64,000 bases of DNA, taken from assembly GCA_013396915.1 (NCBI GenBank), contig VWZL01000202.1:262749-326748 (forward strand), written 5' to 3'. This DNA comes from Stercorarius parasiticus (taxonomy: Eukaryota; Chordata; Aves; Charadriiformes; Stercorariidae). This document shows, in pieces, positions 11,301 through 24,069 of this stretch; positions within the stretch are counted from its first letter, which is position 1, and every line of letters starts with the position of its first letter. Position numbers and translations under genes: made by a program. The notes beneath the pieces are model-generated. The model had not been told where the DNA came from, did no database searches, and worked only from the letters and a program-made list of their open reading frames with translations.

Positions 11301-14300
11301 GGTGCAGAAGCAGATCATTGACTACTTCCTCCTGGATTATGGGTGGGTTGCTCTGCTCTCCATCCTTATCTTCCAGCTCCGGAGGCTGAACACCCTGGGG
11401 ATAGCTGGTCTGACTATTGAAGACGGAGGCAAAGAAGGCGTTAAGTACCTCAGCCTTCTCCTCGTCCTTGGTTGCAACTTTCCCCCCCGCATCCAGTAAG
11501 GGATGACCCTCATACGGGTCAACACAAAACAATCCTGAAATTGCAGTTTAACGCAGGCAACTAGTAAAATTACTACCACTTCCTGCATTTCCTCCCTGCA
11601 CAGGACTAATGCCAGCAGAAGGAGAGGTGGTGCCCATGTCTTAGCAGCAGGAGGAAAGCAGGATTGTCACTACTACGGGCAATCGGCACCTGCAGTATCA
11701 GGACAGCTTTGACACATCAGCTACCTTCAATACACACAGCACAACTAGACTCTTGCACAGCACAAGAGAATAACAAATAAAAATGACAGAGAAAGCAAAG
11801 TGATGGTTCCTATTTCATAGCCATGACATAAACTTTCTCAGTGTCATATCAGGAAGCATCTTTATTTGCCAAAGACACAGAACATGTAACAGGAAACACT
11901 GCGACGGGAGAATGAGTAACAATTAACATGAGTACAGAGATACCGGACTCGTCAATATTACCTCCAAATATGATAAGCCAACAAAGGCATATTGAGACCC
12001 AGTGTAAGCCACTCTGCTGCACAGAGAAACATAACACAGAAGAATGCATGGATGAGGTACTCTGGAAGTACAAGCTGGAAAAGAAAAATACGAGTTAGAA
12101 ATTTTGATTATCCAAAGCAAAACATGTGGTGTTTAATCTATTTTGGAGGTAAGCTATTGTTTAAAAAAATCTTATTAAAAAAACAACAGTAACAAGAACA
12201 GGACTGCAGAAAGTGAAAACAGCAACCAGCAGTATGTGCCTTGCTGTTTTCACATGATATTCACGAACCATGAAGAAAAATTTATAAAATTAAATGCTGA
12301 GATCAAGTTTTTTATTGCTTCTATTATGTGCACTGTTAACAGATTCCACGCTTTATATATGACCTTTGTAATAGAAGAGATCGAGATATTTCTGTTCATG
12401 CAACAGAGAAATATCAGTAGGAAACATGCTCCGTGTAACAGTTTATAGGCAAAAAGATGGTTTGTGTTTTCCTGTTTGGCAGCTTGGTTTTGGAATTCAT
12501 CCCTCCATAATTTTTTCAAATTCCACCTATTGCCAAAACGTAACATCCTCGGCAGAGGCTTTATCAAACCAAATCAGCAGTGACGTTGGCAGGCACATGG
12601 GTCTGCAGCGGCAACGCTGTGCTGCCTGCGGCGCAGGAGGCCACCACGGCAGCTACGCACGTACGGCTCGGGGCTAACGAGCCAGCTTCATTTTCCTTCG
12701 CGAGTACCTAACATGCATGCTTTAGAGCATCATGCTTGCCAGCGGAAGCCCACAGAGCTAATTATCAGTTTACTATGAAATCACACAAAGCGTGAAATGC
12801 CAGGTAGTATTAGTGTTATTAATAGGAATAATATGGAGAGATACATAGATTAAATGCATGCTAAGAGCCAGCAAAACCTCACACTCCGCCACAGGAGTAA
12901 AATTTTCTAAAACAAGTCACCCCAAGGTGAAATCATTTATTCCTTTATCACAGAATTCAGAAAGAAGCAAAGCTGTAAGATTTCAACTTCTCAACTCAGG
13001 ACCACTAAAACATCTCTTCATGAAAAATACTCCATTTCTACCCAAAGATTTAAGTGCGTGCGCACCCCCCCCACACACTCTGCCTCTCTTTTTGCATGGT
13101 ATCACAAATGTTGCATGGGATGACTGCACTAAAGCTTCAGTGTTTTATAATTTTTTTGTTCTCTCTAAGCAGACATTTCTTTTGAACCCCAAGAATATCT
13201 TCCTAGAAATCTAAAAACTAATCTAAAACCAGTAAACAGACATTTTCACCACCTGCTTTGCTACAACATTCTGCTTCTCTAAATGAAGAATATCAAACAA
13301 AGCAAACTTGCATCAACATCAACAAAAATAAGCTGTCATATATTAAATGTTTCAAGTAAATATTTTTGTCCAGATCCTTCTTTGTATACTTACCATTTAC
13401 AACTTGGCAATTATTTATAGTAGAACAACAACAGACCTATCCAACACACAATGCATTTGGCAGCCTGCTGAGACAGATTTACCAGGTCTGAAAATCTGTA
13501 GTTTATTTAACTACACATCTCAAAACCCATTTTTCTTTCTCTTGTTTATTACACCTTCCTGCCACACCAGAATACCTGACTCTTTCAAACCTACCACACT
13601 TTATCCTCCCTGGCTGTCCTAAAGGAAAATAAGCTACATCATATTCTACCATTATATTTAACAGGGAAGCGAGGGAGGAAGAAATCTTGCTGCTGAGAAG
13701 AGATACTACTGTAATAGGAGCAGGGAAGAGAAGGCATCAACAGTGTACTAAGCAGTTGCTATTTTGGGATAATCTTTCTACTGAGGTATCTCAATTCCTT
13801 CCAGGATTTTTGATTCTTTATACAGGAACAACGCTTCAGTGTGTTTGTCCGGCACCATTTACCAGATCCCCTCAAGATCGTAACTTCACTGTTAGTGGCT
13901 AATCTACTTTCACAACAACAGCAAATATTAAGTTATTTAATATTTTCAATTCACAAAGCTATCATATAAATAAACACTACATGCATGTGGGTTAACAGAA
14001 GGTTAATATTTGCGTTAAACATGCGCATTACAATACTTCAAGGGTTGCGATAAGATCATAATGCATCAGTGTAATGAGAATTTGCCTTCCCCCGTACTGT
14101 AGCAGAAATGACCGTAGAACAGACCAAGCAAGGGAAACTGTTAGATGCACAGCTATCCGAGCAGCAAACCTCACCCTCTGGGATGGAATCCTCTGCCTAT
14201 CCCCTCTCCTCCTCCTCCCCACCATTCTCACGCTGTAATGTTCGCTGTCAATTGACGTGCCCTATGTCTAACACACATTTCCCTCCCCAACTACTGTAAA

Positions 14301-17076
14301 CTCATTTTTAATTTGAAAAGTTTACTTAACTCTTCAAAACACAATAAAGCTACAGTCCAGGCTGCACTGCTGTGCTGCCCCTGTTTTCTACCTCAGCCTG
14401 GGCACAGTAAAAACCATGAGAAATGCACAAAAACCCTGCTGTATCAAACCATATGCTCTTTAACCAGCATCCCTTTTATTATTGGCCTCTTACAGATGCA
14501 AGTCAATAGTTTGTCTCAAAGTCTTTTCACAAACCAAGGAGTGTCAGAGTTGCATCCGAGAGGACACCAAGATACACCCCTGACCCTGGAACATAAAACA
14601 AAGAAGTGAAGAGAATGCCTATTACATTACGCCCACCTAAATCCTCACAGTCGATACTTAAAAAACAACTAGCCTCCTATAATCTCAGAGTTCAATAAAT
14701 CTTGCTTGAAAAGTACTATTTATTTCTACCTGAATTTACTTCAGCTAAGGACATATATAACAGGCATGTAACAGTTTTCCCCACTTCATTGGGTAAGCAA
14801 GCAAAATTGTTTTGCACAAAATATGGAAATCCATGAAGTTGTTATAAACCCCAACAAACAAATAACGAGCAGATGAACAGGCAGACTGAACAAAACAGCT
14901 TAATAGTATTACAGATGTTCCTAACAAAATGAAAGGAAAGTGGCATTAAAAACATTAAACTGAAAAGCAGTACACACCTTTAATGCAATTTTGACTCTTT
15001 TAATCTTTTTGACCTTTTCAACTGTCTTTGTGCCGAAAATGTAGAAAGCAGATTGAAAGAATGTTAGTACGACAGCTGACAAGATCACCAGCAGATTAAT
15101 AACAGTCAGAATAGTCAACTTGAAAGCAAAGAATCAGACAAAGAAATTTCCCTAGAACTTGTATCGAACAGCGAGGTTTTGTCCACCCAGATGCAATTCT
15201 ATTGCGTAGTTTGAGTAGATCAAGATAACATCAAAACCAATCACTTTACATACATTTATTTAAAAAAACAAAACCAAAACCCAAAACGTTTAGCATGCAA
15301 CTTACAGGATTGAGTGTATTACATTGGTCTATGGGGTTCTTGTAATCGGTCTTCAGTTCATCAAATGCTATAATCTAGAAAAAAATTGAAACAGCTGTGA
15401 TTTTTCAGTCCAGGAGCAACAATGTATTTTATGCATGAAAAGCAACATTTTGGTACAGAACCACAATGTTCCGGTGCTGCCACCATACTCAGGAATATAA
15501 TTTCTCCTGAGCACGTTCTAGTGTCATAAACCCACAGGTAAAACACATTGGATACAGGTTGTACAAACAAGAAAGCAGAAGATACTTCAGGCATTCTCAG
15601 CCTTCTACCTCTGCCCACACTCTGCCTTTTTACTCCTCGCCAGCAACCAATTTCCAACGTCCCTTGAACAGTTTTTAACCCCGCTCACAGTACGTCGACC
15701 CCCTCCCTGCACCGACCCCAAACGCCACACGTGACTCTCTTGGTTGCCAGCAGGAACCTGACACAGGGGTCATTAATGAAGAAAAAGCAATAGCAATCTT
15801 AAAAGCAGCCAGATGCTTTCTCTCATTATTCTCACAGTAAATGCTGGCCCCCCGTGTATGTCCAAAAGGTGCATCAATAAAAAAACCCCTGTGTACTGGA
15901 CCTTTTCATGCCATAAAAATCAGACAAACATACAGCATGAAATACAAAAAAAACACCACTTCTAAAGAACAAGTGTCATACCAAATTTTAAAAAAATCTT
16001 AAGACAGACCAAGTTATTATCGGTATGAGATTCATCTATAGTCAGTATAAGCCCCGATATGCTTACAGGACCGTGCTGATTTTACAACGGAACAGTTTCT
16101 GTTTTCTGCCAAAAACAACATCCTCCCTACTACTCCTAGAGCAGTATCGCACGGTGGATCCATGGCAGGTTCCTGGCTCTCTCTGTGTCAGGTTCAAGTC
16201 AGAAAACTCTCAAAATAATAATAATAATAATTAAAAAAAAAAAATGACCAAAACTACATCTCACTATAAAACATGAAAAGGACGCAACGCTCCACTCCTT
16301 ATTTCTGTTAAATCAGCAGCCAACATGACATCAGACCAAAACATTTTCAACCACTATTTTAGAAAAGATGCACTCACTTAAAATACCGTTTAATGAAACG
16401 GATGTATCTTACATCAACACTCGAAAATTCACTTTGTCAGCCGACAAGCGCTGCCCGATTTCCACCTCTCCAAGGTAAGGATGACGGCGGGGACCAGACG
16501 CGGTTGCTGGGTTCCCACCACCGCTGCCAGCCCCCGGGCACAGAGGGGACCCTCAGGGGCCTCCAGCCCCCACGCTGCGGCTCGGGGCGGGGGGTGNNNN
16601 NNNNNNNNNNNNNNNNNNNNNNNNNNNNNNNNNNNNNNNNNNNNNNNNNNNNNNNNNNNNNNNNNNNNNNNNNNNNNNNNNNNNNNNNNNNNNNNNNNNN
16701 NNNNNNNNNNNNNNNNNNNNNNNNNNNNNNNNNNNNNNNNNNNNNNNNNNNNNNNNNNNNNNNNNNNNNGGCGACAGGACACACACACACTCAGGGCCGC
16801 GGGGCGACCACAACCCCCCGTCCCCCCATGGCCGCGGGGGTGACCGGAACCCCCGGTTCCCCCCTCAGGGCCGCCGTCTCCTCAGGCCCGCGGGGCGACG
16901 ATCCCCTCAGGGCCGCCGTCCCACCCGTAAGGGCTACGGGGCGACCATCGCCGCGGGGCGACCGTGCCCTCATGCCGCCCGCCGCCCGCACTCACATGCC
17001 AGATGGCGAAGAAGATGAGGGCGGCGGTGAGCAGCAGCGCCAGCATGTAGCAGAAGGCGGCGAAGGTGAAGGCCAT
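8383..17076 (-). CDS. CNIH1: CNIH1, cornichon family ER cargo receptor (complete)
   Basis: Cornichon proteins are small ER membrane proteins that load selected transmembrane cargo, classically TGF-alpha-type EGF ligands, into COPII vesicles. Coding exons in transcript order: 17076-16996, 15374-15306, 12074-11962, 9341-9198 and 8410-8383; 435 bases, 144 aa plus stop, all introns GT-AG and phases consistent. Exon 1 starts [15 protein letters not shown], a membrane segment (about residues 5-25). Exon 2 gives [16 protein letters not shown]. Exon 3 gives [16 protein letters not shown], with further hydrophobic stretches. Exon 4 holds [18 protein letters not shown]. The last membrane segment spans about 123-142, ending MIYVLVSS. 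The 144-aa length fits CNIH1; CNIH2 and CNIH3 are near 160 aa because of an extra loop. The ATG at 17076 is the family start and lies in a CpG island. Intron 1 contains the 173-N gap; intron 3 contains a CR1. Confidence 0.97.
9747..11525 (-). mobile_element. CR1 LINE, 5'-truncated, inside CNIH1 intron 3
   Basis: CR1-type non-LTR retrotransposon in the same orientation as CNIH1. Its 3' end is at about 9747, where the plus strand begins with the ATAGAAT-type octamer found at CR1 tails, followed by the conserved 3' UTR. It makes up about 1.8 kb of the 2.6-kb intron and stops about 405 bases before exon 4. The left part of the element, including ORF1 and the endonuclease region, is missing, as is usual for CR1 copies. 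The 5' edge (about 11525) is approximate. Confidence 0.93.
9968..11500 (-). pseudogene. CR1 reverse-transcriptase ORF fragment, frame-broken
   Basis: A 398-codon open frame (9968-11164, minus) encodes most of a CR1 reverse transcriptase: [10 protein letters not shown] near residue 17, the palm motif YLDF (88-91), [10 protein letters not shown] (147-156) and the catalytic FADD box (176-179), then the thumb and connection region and a C-terminus ending near [10 protein letters not shown]. Upstream, the CR1-like reading continues in another frame (about 11290-11500) and an in-frame stop lies between, so the ORF is broken and the N-terminal endonuclease is absent. The long surviving frame suggests a moderately young copy. 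It is not a host gene. Confidence 0.88.
12075..15305 (-). other. CNIH1: CNIH1 intron 2
   Basis: AT-rich intron of 3231 bp with GT-AG ends. No repeat, RNA gene or alternative exon was recognised. Confidence 0.85.
16214..16232. repeat. (AAT)n microsatellite
   Basis: Short run of AAT units followed by an A-run, in CNIH1 intron 1. Confidence 0.9.
16597..16769. other. Assembly gap, 173 N
   Basis: Unresolved bases in CNIH1 intron 1, inside a very GC-rich stretch. The open frames running through it are artefacts of N translation. Confidence 0.99.
16770..16975. repeat. GC-rich degenerate tandem repeat next to the gap
   Basis: Variants of a GGGCCGCGGGGCGACC-type unit, often preceded by CCCTCA, recur several times between the gap and CNIH1 exon 1 (for example near 16794, 16830, 16888 and 16950). 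Units are imperfect and unequally spaced. This looks like a minisatellite that continues into the gap. Confidence 0.6.
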
Positions 17077-17400
17077 GGCGGCGGGGCCGGGCGAGCCGCG
17101 GCGGGGCGGCAGCGGCGCGGGGGATGCCGGGAAGGATCATTCACCGCCGGGGCCCCGCCCCGCCGAGGGCGCCCCCTGCCGGAGCCCGCCGGCACCGCCA
17201 CTCCCCGTTTTCCCCTCCTCCCGCGAAGGGAGCGGAGACGGGGAATTTCCCGTAGGATGGAATAACGGGGAAGGAGGGGCCGGGGGAGGAGGTTCTGCAG
17301 TCGCACAGCGGTACGGTTCGGGGCTTGCGCAAAAAAAACGGCAAGAAAATAAATAGCTTGAGGGGAACATCCCATATTTTCCTTCCGCAGGATCCGAGAA
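16770..17400 (-). promoter_or_regulatory. CNIH1 promoter / CpG island
   Basis: GC- and CpG-dense block around CNIH1 exon 1 and upstream of the ATG at 17076. It has no TATA box, as is typical of housekeeping promoters. A C/EBP-like palindrome TTGCGCAA lies at 17325-17332. Base composition changes back to AT-rich by about 17400. Confidence 0.7.
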
Positions 17401-17946
17401 AAGTCGTTTCAGTTTTAAGCAAGGATACCTTGCAATAAAGGCAACTCGGGGTAGGATTTCTGCCACCATTTCCTCCAGACGAGCAGCGTGAGTAACGATT
17501 TCCATAAAAATAACAGCTGCCAAATACTCAACAATTTTGTCCAGCGATATCTGGCGGAAAGCTTTATGCACAATGAATTGTCACAATGAGATGAGCAGAA
17601 GCTTGATTTCCTTCACCAAAATAAGAGGGAAAACTGTGGCAAAGGAGCTGTCTTTAGGAAATCAGTTGTTGCGAACATGAAGTTGATCTTTTGGTATAAA
17701 ATCCCTCATCTTGTCCCCAGACTATTCCCATAAATCCCCTGCGGTCTCATTATGACCAGTCAAACTTCAATGTGAAACCCAGAAAACAGATTTAAAAATT
17801 AACCTTAGTGAATGTTAATTAGAAAGTAAGAACACAAGACACTGTTCGACCTCTGGACTGGGAAATGCTGGTTTTTGACCACAATGTGGAAACCAGCGGT
17901 TTGACCCATTCGAGGTAGATTTCCTTCAAAAGGCACGCAGATACAG

Positions 17947-18625
17947 TGATGTCCTGATTGGAGCGGCATGGGATTAATTCCTCTTTCAGTAATTTTATTT
18001 TTCAGTAAAGTATCTTCTAATGCTTGGGAAAAGTGCACTTTTAGAAGACTCTAGTGTCTGAATTGGTGAAAACATTTACTTTATAGCCAGCTCTGGTGTG
18101 TGGGTTTCAAGGTCTCAGTGTTTTCCAGCCCACCAGGTGCAGGGACGAGGAGGAGCGAGACCCGGGCACTTGCCCCAAGCTGCCAACAGGATTATTTCAG
18201 ACCATGAATGTCACGTTCAATACAAATTACAAGCTTTGCTGAGGAGTTCTCTCTCTCTCTCTCCCTTGATAGTGGTGGTCCAGAGAACTCCTTGCCTTGG
18301 TGCTGGAGCCCTGAGCCCTTCCCTTCCTCCTGAAGCCGCAGTGCTCCCGGTGTCCCACATTGCCTGTCCCTGCTGGGAGTGCAGCCTCCTGCTGGTGGAA
18401 TGGGCTGGGTATAGTCCTTGTGTATTCTGTATTGGTATCGGGATCAATATGGGTTGTTTAGTATTATTAACTATTTAGTCTTATCCTATTGAATCTGTTT
18501 GTATTTCAACACTCAGGTTTCCTTGTTTTTATCCCAATTCCCCTTCCTGTGTGGGGAGGGGTCATCAGGTGAGAGATAACTGTCTAAACAACAATAAATT
18601 GTTGTGGGTTCCTCAATCCATAACA
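17947..18625 (+). mobile_element. Solo LTR, copy 1 (plus orientation)
   Basis: An almost identical block recurs at 38576-39262, which defines its edges: it starts with TG and ends CATAACA. Internally it has a CT run (18248-18263), a TATA-like GGGTATAGT near 18408, and AATAAA at 18593-18598 followed by a GT-rich end. There is no attached internal viral sequence. I see no clean target duplication at this copy. It lies 870 bases upstream of the CNIH1 start codon, pointing away from CNIH1. Confidence 0.8.
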
Positions 18626-21600
18626 AGTGACCATCACTGCTTCAACTGTTACGCCTAGAGCCTCCCTGGCAAGGCAAAGCCCTGCAGAATTACAGGTGCT
18701 TTGGCACCAAATCTACTAGTATTGTTGATGAAGGAGATCTGGCTCCCCACAAGACCCACTCCGAGCCACCAGGCTCACCCGGAACACGGGGATTTGTGCT
18801 TCAAGACACATAAACGCGCACTGAGGACTCTACACAGGATTATGCCAAGTGGCTGCTGGCCACCACAGTGCTGTCAGCAGCATCACAAGCCACTGCAGCA
18901 GTAAGAGTTCCTTCCTGGCACATCCCAGCACGGATGCTGATTGTTTTGGATTGGGATGCATGATCCGTATTAGCTGAAACACTACGAAAGAACAGGGAAA
19001 CAAATGGTCTGTTCTACACCCGCGTAAGCAATGGTGTTGCTATGTTGCTAATTATATTCTGTGCTCCTGTACAACAGAAGGTTGTGCAATAGGACGTGTC
19101 GTACCAGAAATAAAAAGGGTGTGTCAGCCACGTACTTGCATTTGCAATTAATACTGGTTCTGCCTCAAGGAATACGTTTTATTACCTCTAATGCTTGCAT
19201 ACCATTCAGCTGCAATTATCTTGTCAGGAAAAGCGGAAGGCAGCTGTAATCTCGCACAACAAAGATTTGTTTGTTGAAGGATTTCTTGTATTATAGATTG
19301 TCTTTTTAAGATAACACAAAAGGAAATCAAAAGCGAGTTCTGTAGAAAAGGGTCTAATCAATTCCCATTTCATTCATTCATTTGGGATCTGAAATCAAAC
19401 AACTGAGTACCTTCTCAGAACCTCCTCTGATTAAACTCTGTAAACAATGCAAGGAGGACACAGTGGCGATCTGGAGACGGCCTACAGCTTTTAATGCACT
19501 TTCCTTTTAGCCTGGACTCATCCAGTTTAATCCTGATTGGAATCCCAAGGGAAAATGTCAGTGTCTGTTCACTTCATCTTAAATCCTTCTCAAGTATTTG
19601 TCCTTATCGGAAAACAGTCGTATAATCAGTCATAATTCAGTGTGTTGCAGTCTGTTCATAAGGAAGATTTAGCTGAAGAAAGAGGACTCTGGAAGATCAT
19701 GACAACAGCGCTTTGGCAGAGAGCTGGGAGGGAAGATTACAGAGCAATTTCTCTGAATTATCATGGTAGAAATGCATGGGTTAACCACATTCTTCAACAT
19801 TAAAAATAATATCCCTGGAAAAACAGTCATTTCGGTTATAGATATCAAGGAAGAAATCAAATACTGTTGAATGCGGTAATAAAAATCCTGCTGACTGCAA
19901 TAAAGACTTCGCTTACCGGGTTTTCAGGAGAGGAAAAGCTGAATATTTCTCTGCAGTTTAGAAGAGACTCTCCAGTATCATTTAGCAGAGGTCACCTTTC
20001 TGCGCAGCTTTTAAATACACGTTAAAAACAGCAAAAGCACACAATCTCCCCACCCACTTACCTCATTTATGCGCTAACAGACATCAGGGTGGAGGATGTT
20101 TGATCAGCGGGATGAAAAGATCCCTGGACTTGCGAGTGCACCAACTTCCTTTCCAAACCAGCAAACATCCTTTCCTGTTGCGCTAATTAGCTCATCTTTA
20201 GAATCCCTGTGTAGACTTTTACCATTATGTATGTGACCATGTAAACAAATTAATATTATAAATCCCTTTGCACACAAAAGTAAGTCTCAAGAGAAACAAG
20301 AATCACATTTAAAACTCAATTGCAAAACACAGACGCTGCCAGGCATCTCACCACATCTCATTATGGAATCCACTCGTGGCCTCAATCCCTCCAACATTTA
20401 CCGTCAGATGGCAACAGTTTTCTTTTAATAGGCTAAATACTGAATACTCGACCTGTCCTTTTAATAACAAGGTTTGTTTTTCTCTTGCTGTGTAGAGCTC
20501 CTGTTAATGGCTCTCCATATAATTCTGAGCCCATGGCATAATACCAGTGTGTAATCAGGCAAAGGGACCGATAATTGTTTTTTCAAGAACTATTTTATGA
20601 TGTGTTTCAGGATTTGTCCGCTCATTAACAAAGAGGGGGGTTTTCCAAAACATTCTGCGTTAGCCTAACTGTAACAGTGATGACTCCGAAAATGTCACCC
20701 CTAGTCCTTAGCTCTTCAAAGAATCATTTTAAATTCTGATCCAAATATGAACCAATGCAGCAATATCATCCTGAATAAACAGAAGCTGAAACCATAGTGG
20801 CAGCAATTTAAGATGGTGTTATCTCCGGTACCGAATCACACCACCTAAAAAAGCCTCCCTTGTTAATTATTTCACTGCTAATCGTTTTAGCAGAAACCTG
20901 GTCGCTGCTGGATACGGTGGGAAGATTGCGTCAAGGTAGAGTCAGAGAAGCTACTCACGGGGACAAACTGAGGCATTCATTCTTCCACCAGCTGTAACGT
21001 AATTATTGTTTCTGCCCAAAAGGAGGGGAGATACAGGCAACTTCTGCTTTGTATCAAAAGAAGTAAGTTATTTAGGGCCCAGTGTCTCATCAAAAGCCCG
21101 GTTATCACAACCTCATGCTTCCCCCGAGCAGCTCTTGCAGCCCCCAGCAGATCTACAGCACGCTTGAAAATTTGCGAGGGAGAAAGAGTCAGTATGGGAC
21201 ACAGCAGACTTTGGTGTCCCTGTTCTCTCACAGACATCCCTTGTGGCCTTGGGTAGAGCACCTTCAGGCCCAACGTGTATTTACACACTTAAATCACACC
21301 AAGTGGGATTTCAAAAGGCTTCATCTACATCTGAACTCCTTTACAAACCTTTCTTTTGATCTCTCCAGCTATAGCCGTATTATCAAATCAGCTCAAGGCT
21401 CTACCAGTGCTAGAAATCCACCCCCCTGGTTGTTCTTAAGACTGAAGTCCTGCCCCACACTGGCTCTGGATCAGCACCAGTTCTCCCATCAGTAACCTCA
21501 GGCACCGGGAAGGCTGGCTGCTCACGGTCCTCGTCTACCTCTCCAGACCACGTGGACAGGGTCACAGAGCCAGCAGCTCCAAGATCTTAGGACTAAACTG

Positions 21601-24063
21601 CAGCAAGGAGAGCAACAGCAGCATCTACGTAGGGAATAAAGATGCAGAAGCTCTCTGTAAAATGAGAAGAGCTCTGCTTCACCTCACAGAGAAAACGTTA
21701 TGTTAGACTGCACTTAGAGACCTTGGAACGGGGCCATCCAAGGAAAACAGGGCTACTGAGTGAAGGCCTCTATTTTTCTATTCTTCCAGTAATACAGCTA
21801 TACAATTTGTTTTGTACTTCTAAACCAAACAATTGCACATTCACAGTTGGAGGTAGGGTATAAATATTATCTCTAGCTGATCCCTTGATCCAGTCGTCCT
21901 AGCTGAATTAATCACATTCGCAAATCAATCCAGGATTTGTTGCTGTCGGAGCAGATGGCCAGGCAGACTGCATTTGTGAGCAAGGCGGGCACAATCTACT
22001 TCCAATTATCCCGCAGCATTTTCCAACGGCGGATATTTAAAATTAGACATTATTTTGAAGAAATACTAAATCTCTCATTTCTTACTCAGCTCAGTAAGGG
22101 CATTGACCCCTAACTTTCTGCTCTACTTCCACCCTCTAAGGCCTTAGTGAAAATGTAGGATGGCTGGTGCTCCTTTCCCTTTCAACTGAATATTTTCTGC
22201 CCCATTTTCTTCTGCTGTCTTCCCATTTCCTGCAGAAAAGAGGTGACAACAACAGATGCTGTTTGGCATGGGGATTTCAAGGGTGCATCATATTAATTGT
22301 CAAGCTCAGTACTGCAGAGGAGGGAAGAGAAGCTGCATTCATGCTACTAGCTGCCTGCCGTGGCACGTAACAGCAGCAACGGTTAACAGCGTGCCTTTCA
22401 AAAAGCCTTGATGGGACTTCCCCATTGCGGTAGTAAATTTGCCATGAAAGACAGTCATGCTGTCTTCCCAGTGTTCACATCTGTTCTGCATTCAAAGTCT
22501 TTCTGGCTGATAATTGCTCTCTTCTCCTTTCCGTCTCCTGCTGAGGAACTGCTGGAACTGTCAGGGGAGTTTCAGCCGAGCTCCATCATGTTCTGTACGA
22601 GATGTCTCACTTATCACCAAAGGTGAACGAGGTTAAGCGACAGTATGTTTACAGTCCCTGAAAGAACGAAACATGACAGAACACTCCAGAAGAGACAATC
22701 CCCCTGTGGTGTGACAAAATGGACCGCACTGATTAACTACATCTAAGTAAATGTATTAAAATCATCTCCTTCACTTTATGGGCGCATTAGAGAAAAAGAC
22801 ACAGAGCCTAGTCAAGGTGAGGCCATACAAGATCCTGCATATACACACTGCAGCAGACAGCCTGGTACCCCACGAGATCACATGATCTTAGTATCACCAA
22901 AAGCAACAGCAGATATGTAAGAAAGCCTGCGAGAACTGGGAAGGGAACAGTGGCCAAGTTTACACAGATAGAAATACAGTTTTACATGCCAGTGGTGTCC
23001 TAACTGCTGTCAGAGAATATTGACTGTCCAGAATTTCACCATTTTCCTTCATTTTTCCACAAAATGAAAATTGAGTGCTAATAGAAAAATTGAGGTATGT
23101 GATTTCTCAGCCTCATGTTCAACCTTTCAATATAGAGTCCTGGCAGATAGAAATGTGTATTAATTGGAGAAATTAAAAGCTAATGCCAGGGCTCCTTGTA
23201 CTTCAGGATTCTTGTGTTTATTGCAACATGGCTGGAAACCAAAGCTCTCAACACCTTGGACACAGCACAAATCAAGGCAGTCCAACACTTTACACAACGG
23301 CCCAGAGAGAGGCTGCCAATTCTCCAAGATTGACTGTTGACCCCCAGAGATATAGTTTGAGAACTACAAGTCCTTTTCTGTGCTAAGCTGCAGGAACCTA
23401 TATGCCTGCATATCTGACCGTTCAGGACTGCTCTTGAGGAACACCAAGGGCTTCCTCTAAGATCCCAGAAAAATTCTCTCTTCTCCAGCAGTTACAAAGA
23501 GCCAACGATTGCAAGAAGGAAAAGGTACAACTAAGTTCCTTTGACTCCTTCAAGCCTTGGGGTCTCCTTGACAACTACTCTAACATGGTTCACTTGGCAC
23601 TTGCACTCTACATTGTATTTCACAGCTCCAGGTTACATCAGGAGCTGTGACCTTGCGGGAGAGGTGCCACATGGAAGTCTAAGTGGCATTGCAGAATGAA
23701 AACGAGCGCCCACACTGTCTGGCAGCTCACACAACTCACACACTGAGTTTTGTGACACAAAGGCGCAAAGCAGCGGAGGAGGACAGCAGTTATCCTGCAG
23801 GACTCCATCAGCTGCTGTCCCCTCCTCTCCCTTGCTGACAGCCTTCACAACAGATGGAAAGAGGAATTATTTTAGGTAGAAGAGCAAGTGAGGGAACACA
23901 TTTGAGACTGAAGACCACAGTACAAGTCCAAAGCGAACTCCATGAAGCTGAGAAAAGGAGAAAAGTCATACCTGGTATTAACAGCTTTTCCCCTGTCAGA
24001 CACCCATGCTAGATGTGCTACTTTGCAATTAAAACAGGGCAACAGAACCTCTTAATTAAACAT
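18626..24063. other. CNIH1-GMFB intergenic DNA
   Basis: About 5.4 kb without a recognisable gene, RNA or repeat. Stretches such as 20440-20640 and 21840-22060 are complex, low-repeat sequence with several TAAT cores and could be conserved non-coding elements, which needs alignment to judge. Confidence 0.5.
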
Positions 24064-24069
24064 TTTATT
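24064..24069 (-). terminator. Candidate distal GMFB polyadenylation signal
   Basis: AATAAA on the minus strand, 3.8 kb after the GMFB stop, followed on that strand by a GT/T-rich region. A nearer AATAAA lies at 26027-26032. GMFB messages of other vertebrates have multi-kilobase 3' UTRs, which favours the distal site. Confidence 0.5.

Noticed and set aside
16393..17265. 290-codon open frame across CNIH1 exon 1 on the opposite strand
   Set aside because: It runs through 173 N and GC-rich CpG-island sequence, antisense to a confirmed exon.
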